Shown here piece by piece: positions 19,246 to 27,851 of a stretch of 64,000 bases of DNA; within the stretch, counting starts at the first letter, position 1; each line of letters starts with the position of its first letter. Under the pieces are notes generated by a model. That model was not told the origin of the DNA, did not search any database, and saw only the letters and a program-made list of their open reading frames with translations. A program made the translations under genes and the position numbers. Source of the DNA: Acidobacteriota bacterium (GTDB taxonomy: Bacteria > Acidobacteriota > Terriglobia > UBA7540). The stretch spans positions 248,001 to 312,000 of the forward strand of contig JAKCCV010000001.1 of NCBI GenBank assembly GCA_021838785.1, read 5' to 3'.

Positions 19246-20025
19246 ATGCGTCGTCCTGTGATTGCCGGCAATTGGAAGATGTACAAGACCATTGCAGAAA
19301 CTTCCGCCTTCGTGGCCAAGCTGAGAGAGCGCCTGGCCAACGTGAACCATTGCGACATCGTGGTCGCTCCACCCTTCACCGCTCTTCGCGCGGCGGCCGA
19401 GGCGGCCCGGGGAAGCAACCTCCGCATCGCCGGCCAGGACGTCCATTGGGAGCCTAACGGCGCGCACACCGGAGACATCTCTGCGGGCATGTTGATGGAG
19501 GCCGGTGCCACGGCGGTCATAATTGGCCACTCCGAGCGGCGCCGAGATCACGGCGAGACCGATGAAATGATCAACCGCAAACTCAAGGCGGCGTTGGCCG
19601 CTGGCCTGACGCCGATCGTGTGCGTGGGAGAAACCTTGGAAGAAAGGGAGTCTGGGCGGACACAACAGGTGCTGAGCCGGCAATTTGATGGCGGCTTTGC
19701 CGGATTGACCCCTTTGGAATTTTCCCGTATTATGATGGCGTACGAGCCGGTTTGGGCCATTGGGACGGGACGGACCGCAACGCCTGAAATGGCGGCGGAA
19801 AGTCACAGCTATCTGCGGGAATTGAGTCGGCGGCGTTTCGGAGAAGCGGAGGCGGAAACGCTGCGTATTCTTTACGGCGGCAGCGTGAAGCCCGACAACA
19901 TTGGCGGCTTGATGCGCGAGGTCCAAATTGACGGCGCACTCGTCGGGGGAGCAAGCTTGGACCTGGAATCTTTTGTAGCCATCGTCCAGTACCCGCAGCT
20001 AGTGGCCGCAGGCAGGGCAGGATAA
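19246..20025 (+). CDS. tpiA: Triosephosphate isomerase
   Basis: This 259-residue TIM barrel interconverts dihydroxyacetone phosphate and glyceraldehyde 3-phosphate. The catalytic residues are all visible: Lys in GNWKMYK (K11), His in IIGHSERR (H95) and Glu in AYEPVWAIGTG (E167). The phosphate-binding YGGSVKPDN is near the C-terminus. I chose the ATG at 19246 because homologues begin with RRPVIAGNWK; a TTG at 19234 is also in frame. It sits between pgk and secG, and secG begins ten bases after its stop. Confidence 0.97.
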   Translation: MRRPVIAGNWKMYKTIAETSAFVAKLRERLANVNHCDIVVAPPFTALRAAAEAARGSNLRIAGQDVHWEPNGAHTGDISAGMLMEAGATAVIIGHSERRRDHGETDEMINRKLKAALAAGLTPIVCVGETLEERESGRTQQVLSRQFDGGFAGLTPLEFSRIMMAYEPVWAIGTGRTATPEMAAESHSYLRELSRRRFGEAEAETLRILYGGSVKPDNIGGLMREVQIDGALVGGASLDLESFVAIVQYPQLVAAGRAG

Positions 20026-20035
20026 TCAAAATCTT

Positions 20036-20335
20036 ATGGTAACCGCAGTCGTCGTCCTGCAAGTGTTGATCAGCATTCTGCTGATTTTGGTGGTTCTCAT
20101 CCAGGGCGGAGAAAATGTGGATATGGCCGCCGCTTTTGGAGGCGCCAGTCAGGCCGCGTTTGGGCCGCGTGGCGCAGTGACCACCATTCAGAAAATTACG
20201 TGGGTGTTGGCGGCGCTGTTTGTGATGACCTCGATGACCTTGGCCATTTGGTCCGGCGGGACGAGCTCCCCTTCGGTGCTGTCGAAGGCTCCGCCGCGGC
20301 AGACAGCCCCAGCCTCATCGGCGAAGAAGAAGTAA
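20036..20335 (+). CDS. secG: Preprotein translocase subunit SecG
   Basis: This 99-residue protein is the small auxiliary subunit of the SecYEG channel. Two membrane helices (about 3-22 and 55-75) flank the conserved cytoplasmic loop with LIQGGENVDMAAAFGG and the AFGPRGA segment. The C-terminal tail is low-complexity and lysine-terminated. It follows tpiA closely on the same strand, an arrangement seen in many bacteria. A tRNA-Leu gene begins 67 bp later, with no clear terminator between. Confidence 0.92.
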   Translation: MVTAVVVLQVLISILLILVVLIQGGENVDMAAAFGGASQAAFGPRGAVTTIQKITWVLAALFVMTSMTLAIWSGGTSSPSVLSKAPPRQTAPASSAKKK

Positions 20336-20402
20336 CGGCCTGACCGCGCGACGCCACGTGACGGGGCGACAGTTCGCTATATGTTGCACGAGGCTCCTAT
20401 GT

Positions 20403-20489
20403 GCGGAAGTGGCGGAATTGGCAGACGCACCAGCTTGAGGGGCTGACGCTCGCAAGAGCGTGGGGGTTCGAGTCCCCCCTTCCGCACCA
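20403..20489 (+). tRNA. tRNA-Leu (GAG)
   Basis: An 87-nt class II tRNA with encoded CCA. The acceptor GCGGAAG (20403-20409) pairs with CTTCCGC (20479-20485). The anticodon loop TTGAGGG gives GAG. The long variable arm has the stem ACGCTC-GCAA-GAGCGT and the T loop reads GGTTCGAGTCC. Confidence 0.97.
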
Positions 20490-20591
20490 CCGGCTCGCAT
20501 AAGCTCCATTCCTTTGTCAACCCTAAAACAAATGAGCTTGCTGAGGACAGGCGGAGAAGTATTTCAAGAGGAAGATGTATTCAGTTCGGAC

Positions 20592-21266
20592 TCATCCGCC
20601 GTGGCGGGTGTTGGCGGCGCTTGAGCGCAGCTCCTCGATGGCAGCTAGGTAGCCTTCGGGAGCATCAAAGATCGCCGAGCCGGCAACCAAAACGTCGGCG
20701 CCCGCTTCGACCACCCGCGCAGCGGTTTGCCGATTGATGCCGCCGTCCACCTCCACGTCGCATGTTCGCCCACGCTGCTGTAACTGCGCCCGAACCTGGC
20801 GAATTTTGCGCAGCGTGTCGGGAATGAACGCTTGTCCGCCAAAGCCGGGGTTGACGGTCATGATCAGCACCATTTCCACTCGATCTAAAATTTCTGAAAG
20901 CATGGCCACCGGCGTTGCCGGGTTCAAGGCGACGCCCGCCTGCTTGCCGAGCAGATGAATGTGCTCTACGGCGCGATGAAGGTGCTGGGTGGCCTCTTGG
21001 TGGATGATGATGGTATCGGCGCCAGCCTTCGCAAAACGCTCAATGAAGTCTTCCGCCGGCTCAACCATTAAGTGGGCTTCCAAAGGAATGCGAACCAGTG
21101 GCCGAAGGCGCTGAACCGCCTGAACGCCGAAGGTAATGTTGGGAACGAATCGGCCGTCCATGACATCAATTTGAATGCGGTCGGCACCGGCCGCTTCCAC
21201 GGCTTTAGCCTGCTCGCCCAGGCGAGTGAAGTCCGCCGAGAGAATCGAAGGCACGATTTTGATCAT
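20592..21266 (-). CDS. rpe: Ribulose-phosphate 3-epimerase
   Basis: This 224-residue TIM barrel interconverts ribulose 5-phosphate and xylulose 5-phosphate. PSILSADF (6-13), AHLMVEP with His65, MTVNPGFGGQAFI and the late DGGI are all family signatures. The strand motif usually written H-x-D-V-M-D-G reads QIDVMDG here, so one metal-ligand His is replaced by Gln32; Asp34 and His65 remain. The start overlaps the pgl stop in an ATGA (21263-21266), so translation is coupled. It is the last gene of the pentose phosphate operon. Confidence 0.95.
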   Translation of the reverse strand: MIKIVPSILSADFTRLGEQAKAVEAAGADRIQIDVMDGRFVPNITFGVQAVQRLRPLVRIPLEAHLMVEPAEDFIERFAKAGADTIIIHQEATQHLHRAVEHIHLLGKQAGVALNPATPVAMLSEILDRVEMVLIMTVNPGFGGQAFIPDTLRKIRQVRAQLQQRGRTCDVEVDGGINRQTAARVVEAGADVLVAGSAIFDAPEGYLAAIEELRSSAANTRHGG

Positions 21267-22027
21267 GAAGTCTTCACCCGGGCGCTTGCCAATCCCCCCG
21301 CCGCCGCTTTATCCACAAACCAAACCACATGGCCTGCGACCGGCTGCACGGCTTGAGCAGGCCATTGCTCAGGGTCCCGTTGGCCTTCCAGAGCCTGGCG
21401 CAAAATATCCCGCTTCTCTTCCCCGCTGACCATGAAGACGATTTCACCGGCGGCATTCAGCACCGGGTAGGTCAAGGTCATTCGATAGGCATTTAGTTTG
21501 GAGACAAAGTTTGGGACCACCCATCGCGTCTGCTCGGCGAGTGCGCGGGTGCCGGGAAATAATGATGCCGTGTGCCCGTCAGGCCCCAAACCGAGCAAAA
21601 TTAGGTCGAACCGCGGAGGATGTCCCACCGCGGGCACAAGACGCTCTGCCAGGAGCTGCTCGTAATGCTCTGCGGCGGCGTCGAGGTTCGCCCGCTCCGC
21701 CTCCATCCGGTGAAAATTGGCCGCAGCCAAAGCAACGCGGTCCAGCAAGGATTGACGAATCATCCGATAGTTGCTTTGCGGGTCATCCGGCGGCACGGCG
21801 CGCTCGTCCACTTGGAAGAGGTCTAGGCTCGGCCAGGGTATCCGAGACGCTAGCGGTTCGCAGGCCAGGCGCTCGTAAAGAGGGCGCGGCGTATGTCCGC
21901 CCGAAAGGGCCACAGAAAAACGACGGCCTTCACGCGCACGTTCCATGGCACGTGCGGCGACATGCTCCGCCAACGCCCGGCTAAGCGTCGCCATGTCGGA
22001 GAACACACGAATCTGCGCCTCGCCCAT
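21263..22027 (-). CDS. pgl: 6-Phosphogluconolactonase
   Basis: This 254-residue protein of the DevB/SOL family hydrolyses 6-phosphogluconolactone, the second step of the oxidative pentose phosphate pathway. VALSGGHTPRPLYERL, FQVDERAVPPDDPQSNYRM and ILLGLGPDGHTASLFPGT are the three diagnostic blocks. The third contains the catalytic His in DGHTASLFP. It starts at the ATG at 22027, lies 33 bp after opcA and overlaps rpe by four bases. Its neighbours zwf and opcA supply the lactone. Confidence 0.95.
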   Translation of the reverse strand: MGEAQIRVFSDMATLSRALAEHVAARAMERAREGRRFSVALSGGHTPRPLYERLACEPLASRIPWPSLDLFQVDERAVPPDDPQSNYRMIRQSLLDRVALAAANFHRMEAERANLDAAAEHYEQLLAERLVPAVGHPPRFDLILLGLGPDGHTASLFPGTRALAEQTRWVVPNFVSKLNAYRMTLTYPVLNAAGEIVFMVSGEEKRDILRQALEGQRDPEQWPAQAVQPVAGHVVWFVDKAAAGGLASARVKTS

Positions 22028-22060
22028 CGTGACCGAATCGAACCAATCTAAGGCCTGCGC

Positions 22061-23200
22061 TCAATAGGGGAGCGCGACCACACGCGCCAGGGTGTCAATC
22101 ACTTGCTCGTAAATTAGATCGCGGCTCGGAAAATGAAGCTCGTGGCTGATCACCTGACTGATCTTCGTGGCTCCCAGAGGCATCCGCCGCACGAACGGGG
22201 GGCGTCCCACCACCGCGCAGTGACCGGTCAACTCGGCGGCCGCGGGGTTTTCCATAAATCGAAAAACACCGGCCGCAGGACCTCGCGTTTCAATGGAAAC
22301 AGACAGCCTTTCCCCCACCGCAGGCTCTAATATGACTTCCACGGGTTGACCATTGCAGTCAAAAGTTAAAACTCGTCCGCCGGTTTTGGTTTGGGCCGCT
22401 TTTTTTGGCTGCCAATTGAGCCGGTTGGCGAGCCAGGCTGCCAGCAACCATGCGGCCGCCTTGGCACCCCGTCGAGTGCTGGCATCCTCACCCCACTCAA
22501 TGCGAACCTTGGAGATCTGATGCAAGCACGACACGGCTTCCGGAAACTCAAAGCATTGAGCCAGCAACTCCCGCCAAGGAGTCAGCCGGGTCCAATTAAG
22601 GTCACTAAAAGCCAGGCGGCGCGCCCCCCAGACGCGGTTCAACTGCTGGGCGAGGGCCGTGAATCCGTGTTCCACGTCCGGAAAAGCCGAAGAATCCACC
22701 AGCACACGATCGGTCACACGGAGGATATCCGCCAAATAGGCCGGCGGCGCAAAATCACTGCCGCGCCACCACAAGTAAACCGGCAGTTCGGGGATAATCA
22801 ACGGAATAACGAGGCTCTTCAGCCCTTCCACCGGCGGACCGGAGGCATAAAGTGAGATGACCTCGCAGCAGACCTGCCTCTCGCCCGGCGTCGGGATGCG
22901 GCAGCGAGCAAAGACCGAAGCGCGAAGCTGGGCCTGGCTCGCAGCCCGGTCGGCGACCATCACAACGGCTCGACAGGGACTCTCGTGCGTAATCTCGCCG
23001 ATCAGCTTTAAGGTTTCCGCGCCCGCCTGTTCGCTTTCGGAATAAGCAAGAAGCGTCAGGACCGAAGCCCGCGTCACTGGCTGCCGCGTCTCAGTCCCTT
23101 CGGCGGCGGATTGCCAGAGCGCGGAGAGTTCGGCTTCCAGATTGGCGACGTTGGCGATCCGAAGCTCACCTGCTGTCAAAGAGAGGTTCTCACTCGCCAC
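22061..23200 (-). CDS. opcA: Glucose-6-phosphate dehydrogenase assembly protein OpcA
   Basis: This 379-residue protein resembles OpcA, the redox-responsive assembly or activation partner of glucose-6-phosphate dehydrogenase known from cyanobacteria. LPVYLWWRG (about 133-141), the preceding VIPLIIPE and a C-terminal ATKISQVISHELHFPSRDLIYEQ segment fit the family. It starts at a GTG at 23200 with AAGGAG upstream, and lies 34 bp downstream of zwf, its expected partner. Unlike zwf it has no catalytic motif. The role in light-independent bacteria is less well established. Confidence 0.88.
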   Translation of the reverse strand: MASENLSLTAGELRIANVANLEAELSALWQSAAEGTETRQPVTRASVLTLLAYSESEQAGAETLKLIGEITHESPCRAVVMVADRAASQAQLRASVFARCRIPTPGERQVCCEVISLYASGPPVEGLKSLVIPLIIPELPVYLWWRGSDFAPPAYLADILRVTDRVLVDSSAFPDVEHGFTALAQQLNRVWGARRLAFSDLNWTRLTPWRELLAQCFEFPEAVSCLHQISKVRIEWGEDASTRRGAKAAAWLLAAWLANRLNWQPKKAAQTKTGGRVLTFDCNGQPVEVILEPAVGERLSVSIETRGPAAGVFRFMENPAAAELTGHCAVVGRPPFVRRMPLGATKISQVISHELHFPSRDLIYEQVIDTLARVVALPY

Positions 23201-23234
23201 TTTGGACTTACTCCTTCATGCCGTCGGCGCGGAA

Positions 23235-24782
23235 CTACAGGCGGTGCCAGTGGCGACCGTCGCGAGCCAAGAGCGCGTCCGCTTCGGCAGGCCCCCAGGT
23301 TCCGGCCTCGTAAAATGCCAATCCTCCGGCTCCGTCTTGCTGCCACCGCTCCAATAGAGGCGTGAGCAGTTCCCAGGCCATTTCCACGGCGTCTTCGCGG
23401 GTGAACAGCGTCTGATCGCCCAGCATACAATCCAGCAGCAAGGTCTCATAGGCGCCGGGGGCTTCCACGCCGAACGAGTCGGCATATCGGAATTCCATCT
23501 TAACCGGGCGAATTTGCATTGTGGTGGCCGGAAACTTGGCGTTGAACTTGACGGAGATTCCTTCGTTCGGTTGGATTCGAACGGACATGATATTGGGTTC
23601 AACGGAATCTCTCCACGTTTTCCCGAAGACCATGTGGGGGACGCGCCGAAATTCGATAACGATCTCGGAAATGTGTTTGGCCAAGCGTTTTCCCGATCGA
23701 ACGTAGAAGGGCACGCCCGCCCAACGCCAATTATCCACCGAAAACTTCAAGGCAGCGTAGGTTTCTGTCGTGGAGGTCGGCGACACCTTGGGTTCGGCGC
23801 GATAGGCCGGGACGCTTTGACCCTTCACCCAACCTTGCAGATACTGCCCCCGCACGGCAAATTCGCTGAGTCGGTCCAGGTCGAAGGGTCGAATGGCCCG
23901 CAGCACCTTGGCCTTCTCATCGCGGACTTGGGTTGCCTCAAAACTCGCCGGCGGCTCCATCGCCACCAAGCTCAGCACGGACATGACGTGATTCTGGATC
24001 ATGTCGCGCAGCAAACCCGCTTCCTCGTAATAGCCGCCCCGCCCCTCAATTCCGATATCCTCCGCAACCGTGATTTCCACATGGTCTATGTAGCGCCGGT
24101 TCCAGATCGGCTCAAAAATTCCGTTGGCAAACCGAAGAACCAACAGATTTTGCACCGTTTCCTTGCCCAGGTAGTGGTCGATCCGGTAAACCTGATCCTC
24201 GCTAAACACGCTAAGAACTGCGCTATTGAGTTGCCGCGCGCTCGTGAGGTCACGGCCAAACGGCTTCTCCACCACGATCCGCGTCCAGGTTTTACCGGGA
24301 TCCTTGGGCTTGGCGAGTCCGGCTGAATTTAGATGGCTGACAATGACCGGAAACTGGCTGGGAGGAGTGGCCATATAGAAAAGGCGATTGCCTTGTGCGA
24401 CGCCCTCTTTGTCTAATTTCTCCAGCAAATCGGTCAACTGTTTGTAGGCTTTCACATCGCTGAAGTTGTCGGTGAGGTAGTAGAAGTGGCGCAAAAAATC
24501 GGTCACGGCCGCATCTTCTACGGTCTCCGGAGAGTACTTGTGAATGGCGGCGGCCATCGCCTCCCGAAATTTTTCGTGGGAATAGGGAGTTTTGGCACAG
24601 CCAATCACGGCCACCGTCGGGGGCAACATGCCTCCACGGTCGAGAGAGAAGAGCGCCGGAACCAGTTTTCTTGCTGTCAGGTCGCCTGATGCGCCAAAAA
24701 TAACGATGGCGCAAGGATCTGGCGTCTTGCGCATGCGCATGCCTTCTCGCAGAGGGTTCGGGACCACCGCAGTTGTGGCCAT
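23235..24782 (-). CDS. zwf: Glucose-6-phosphate 1-dehydrogenase
   Basis: This 515-residue enzyme oxidises glucose 6-phosphate to the lactone with NADP, opening the oxidative pentose phosphate pathway. GASGDLTARK (30-39) binds the coenzyme. RIDHYLGKE (200-208) is the active-site signature with the catalytic His and Lys. The start is the ATG at 24782, with AAGGGGCG upstream. It lies between the tal-pgi fusion and opcA on the same strand, in an operon that also holds tkt, pgl and rpe. Confidence 0.97.
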   Translation of the reverse strand: MATTAVVPNPLREGMRMRKTPDPCAIVIFGASGDLTARKLVPALFSLDRGGMLPPTVAVIGCAKTPYSHEKFREAMAAAIHKYSPETVEDAAVTDFLRHFYYLTDNFSDVKAYKQLTDLLEKLDKEGVAQGNRLFYMATPPSQFPVIVSHLNSAGLAKPKDPGKTWTRIVVEKPFGRDLTSARQLNSAVLSVFSEDQVYRIDHYLGKETVQNLLVLRFANGIFEPIWNRRYIDHVEITVAEDIGIEGRGGYYEEAGLLRDMIQNHVMSVLSLVAMEPPASFEATQVRDEKAKVLRAIRPFDLDRLSEFAVRGQYLQGWVKGQSVPAYRAEPKVSPTSTTETYAALKFSVDNWRWAGVPFYVRSGKRLAKHISEIVIEFRRVPHMVFGKTWRDSVEPNIMSVRIQPNEGISVKFNAKFPATTMQIRPVKMEFRYADSFGVEAPGAYETLLLDCMLGDQTLFTREDAVEMAWELLTPLLERWQQDGAGGLAFYEAGTWGPAEADALLARDGRHWHRL

Positions 24783-24827
24783 AAATTTTTCGCCCCTTGG
24801 TAAGAGTTGGCTATCTCGGTCCGGAGC

Positions 24828-27716
24828 TTAAGCCGCCTTGGCGCTGACTTTGACGAGCGCGGTTTCGATCACTTTCTGCAAGCTCGCCAGACCGGCCGCG
24901 GCGTCCTTGCCCAAATGGACCTGGATGACTCGACGGTGCTTGGCTTCAAGGGATTGCAAATCCCCCAACGCCTGAGCCTGCTTCAGGATCGAGAACGTGT
25001 ACGGCTCGCCTGGGATTGCCAGGTCCTCGGCATCGTCGGCGATGCATTGAAAGAACAAGCCGCTGTTGGGCCCACCTTTATGAAGCTGCCCCGTCGAATG
25101 GAGAAAGCGCGGCCCGTAGCCGACGGTCGTGGCGAGGCGCAATGAATTCCTGAGTCGCGCGCGAATCGTTTGAAGTTGACTCTCAACGGTGTCGGAGCGT
25201 TCGGTATAGGCCATCAGCGCGACGTAGTCTCCATCGGTCGCCTCACTCAACATGCCGGCGATCATTGCCTCGCCGGAATTGCTGCCCGCCGCCTTCAGCC
25301 TTTCGGCTCGCGCCCGCGTTGCCTCATCGGCATAGTAGCGAAGCCCTTCAAATTCCACTGTCGGCGACGGAGAAGGCAACCGACCCTGTGCCTTATATTC
25401 CGCCAACAGACGGTTTGTGTTGTCCTTGCTCTCCTGAACGTTGGGTTGATCGAAGGCATTGATGCCCAAGAGCGCTCCCGCTATCGCCACGGCGACTTCC
25501 CAGCGGAAGAATTCCTGGCCTAGGTCAAACTTATCGCCAAGTTCAATCCTCACCACGGGATGGCCTGCGCCTTCCAAAGCCTTCAATCTGCGCTCGGTCG
25601 CCTCCTCGGAATCCGAAGCTAATTGGAGGGAAATGAACAGGCGATCGTTCCGGTAATCGTTGGGTTCTCCGAGCACTTCGCCGGCTATGGGGACCAAACC
25701 CTTCCCTTCCTTGCCGGTGCTCTCGGCAATCAATTGCTCGGCCCAATCGGCAAAGGGCGCCAAACTCGCCGAGGCGACGAAAGTAACCTTGTTCCGCCCA
25801 GCGCGGGCCGCCTCCGCCAAGATGACCCCAAGCTGCACGCCGGGGTTTTCTCGCGACGCGACCGATGGGCCACAGGCCTGAACCATCCGTTCCGCCCGAT
25901 CGAGCAACGTTGCGCTCTTCACGCCCGCAAGCGCCGCAGGAACCATGCCGAAATTGGAAAGCGCGGAATAGCGCCCTCCGATGTCCGGCTTGCCGTGGAA
26001 AATACGGCGAAAGTTTTTCTCACCTGCCAATTTCTCAAGCGACGTCCCTGGATCCGTGATAGCAATAAAATTTCCGCCCGGCCGATTGGATCCAGCCTTG
26101 GACACGCGATCATAGAAGTACTTGAAAAAGCTTAACGTCTCTGCCGTGCCGCCGGACTTGCTGGAGACAATAAAAAGCGTGTGGGCCACGTCAATGGAAT
26201 TTTCCAAGCGGGCGATATTCCCCGGCACGGTCGAATCCAACACGTGCAGCTCGGGATAGCCCGAGGTCTTTCCAAAAATTGCCCGACAAACATCTGGACA
26301 CAAACTGCTGCCGCCCATGCCGAGAACTACGGCGTGAGTGAATCCATCCCTTCGGACCTCTTCCACGAAGCTGAGAATGACCTCCTGCTGCTCGGCCATC
26401 TCGCTCGACACGCTGAGCCAGCCCAGGGCATTGCGAATCTGTTTCTGAATCGCGGGATCCGACTTCCAGAGTGAGGCATCGCGGTCCCACAAACGGTGCG
26501 CCCATTTTTCTCGATCGAGCCGCGCCAGCGTGGCCTCAGTCGCCGCGCCTAATCCGCCGAGAAAGGTCGTGCTGGAATTCAGCGTACCGGCTAATACTTT
26601 TCCCCGCTTTTCTTCAAGCACCTCGAGCAACTTGTTATAATCCCGCGAGAAGGCCGCGCAGCCGTCCTCTTCGAGCTTTTGGGTGATTGCATCGAGACGG
26701 ATTCCATGACGGGAAAGCTTCCGCAGAACCTCGCGGGCTTCCTCTATCCCCTCTTCCAGCGTCGGCCTAGGCTTGCCGTGGTCGCGATAGGCAACGATGG
26801 TTGCGGGCGGCATGGTGTTCACGGTATCGCGGGCAATGAGTTCCTGAACGTACAGGATGTCACTGTATTTCGGATTTTTGGTGCTGGTCGAAGCCCACAA
26901 AAGTCGCTGTGCTCGCGCGCCATTTTTTTCTAGTTCCTTGAATCGCGGGCCGAAGAACAACTTCTTATACTCCTCGTACGCCATCTTCGCGTTGGCGATG
27001 GCGGCCTTGCCCAAGAGGCTGGTGATTTCTTTCTTGTCTGCCTCATTGGCTGTGGCCAGCTTGGCTTCAAGTTGCTGATCCACCAGCGTATCAATCCGAC
27101 TCACAAAGAAGCTCGCCACGGAAGCCACGCGGTCAACAGCAGCACCCTCCCGCAATCGCTTTTCAAGAGCGTTCAGATACGCCTTAGCCACCTCGACGTA
27201 GCGCTCCACGGCAAACAACAGAGTGATATTGATGTTGACGCCCTCCGCCAGCATTTGCTCAATGGCCGGAAGGCCCTCGCGGGTCCCTGGAATTTTGACC
27301 ATCACGTTGGGCCGATTCACGGCTCCTCTTAACCGACGAACCTCCGCAATGGTGCCTTCCGTGTCATGGGCGAGCAGCGGTGAAACCTCGATGCTCACAA
27401 AGCCGTCGCGTCCCTGGGTCGCATCGTAAATGGGCCGGAACAAGTCCGCCGCCATTTGGATATCTTCCACGACAAGCCGCTCGTATATTTCGGCCGAGGT
27501 CAGCCCTTGCTGAGCCAATCGCCGGATGGAGTCGTCATAGTCCGTGCTTCCCACGATGGCTTTTTCAAAAATGCTCGGGTTGGAAGTAACGCCCGAGATG
27601 CCGTCTTCATCAATCAGCCGCTTCAATTCTCCTGACAACAATTCCCCGCGACGAATGTAATCGTGCCAAACACTCTGTCCCAGCTTATTCAGTTCTCGAA
27701 GAGGATTACTTTCCAT
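24828..27716 (-). CDS. tal-pgi: Bifunctional transaldolase / glucose-6-phosphate isomerase
   Basis: This 962-residue fusion joins two enzymes. The N-terminal transaldolase (about 1-370) has GISGVTSNPSIFEKA (39-53) and the Schiff-base Lys in VMVKIPGT (K141). The C-terminal glucose-6-phosphate isomerase (about 400-962) has GMGGSSLCPDV and SSKSGGTAET, the sugar-phosphate (SIS) site. Such fusions are known in several phyla including Acidobacteriota. They would link the non-oxidative pentose shunt to fructose 6-phosphate recycling into glucose 6-phosphate, the substrate of the next gene, zwf. I chose the ATG at 27716; an in-frame GTG lies at 27728. Confidence 0.95.
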   Translation of the reverse strand: MESNPLRELNKLGQSVWHDYIRRGELLSGELKRLIDEDGISGVTSNPSIFEKAIVGSTDYDDSIRRLAQQGLTSAEIYERLVVEDIQMAADLFRPIYDATQGRDGFVSIEVSPLLAHDTEGTIAEVRRLRGAVNRPNVMVKIPGTREGLPAIEQMLAEGVNINITLLFAVERYVEVAKAYLNALEKRLREGAAVDRVASVASFFVSRIDTLVDQQLEAKLATANEADKKEITSLLGKAAIANAKMAYEEYKKLFFGPRFKELEKNGARAQRLLWASTSTKNPKYSDILYVQELIARDTVNTMPPATIVAYRDHGKPRPTLEEGIEEAREVLRKLSRHGIRLDAITQKLEEDGCAAFSRDYNKLLEVLEEKRGKVLAGTLNSSTTFLGGLGAATEATLARLDREKWAHRLWDRDASLWKSDPAIQKQIRNALGWLSVSSEMAEQQEVILSFVEEVRRDGFTHAVVLGMGGSSLCPDVCRAIFGKTSGYPELHVLDSTVPGNIARLENSIDVAHTLFIVSSKSGGTAETLSFFKYFYDRVSKAGSNRPGGNFIAITDPGTSLEKLAGEKNFRRIFHGKPDIGGRYSALSNFGMVPAALAGVKSATLLDRAERMVQACGPSVASRENPGVQLGVILAEAARAGRNKVTFVASASLAPFADWAEQLIAESTGKEGKGLVPIAGEVLGEPNDYRNDRLFISLQLASDSEEATERRLKALEGAGHPVVRIELGDKFDLGQEFFRWEVAVAIAGALLGINAFDQPNVQESKDNTNRLLAEYKAQGRLPSPSPTVEFEGLRYYADEATRARAERLKAAGSNSGEAMIAGMLSEATDGDYVALMAYTERSDTVESQLQTIRARLRNSLRLATTVGYGPRFLHSTGQLHKGGPNSGLFFQCIADDAEDLAIPGEPYTFSILKQAQALGDLQSLEAKHRRVIQVHLGKDAAAGLASLQKVIETALVKVSAKAA

Positions 27717-27851
27717 AACCACCCCCACGGTTGATTTAAGCCATTTCTGCCCTCACCTGCTTGCGCGACGGATGCCGGAATTTATAGCCTCCGGGCGATG
27801 TCTGGGATTACCCAGCGATCCAACCAGCTTGCCCGGCAGCCCCCAGGGTCT

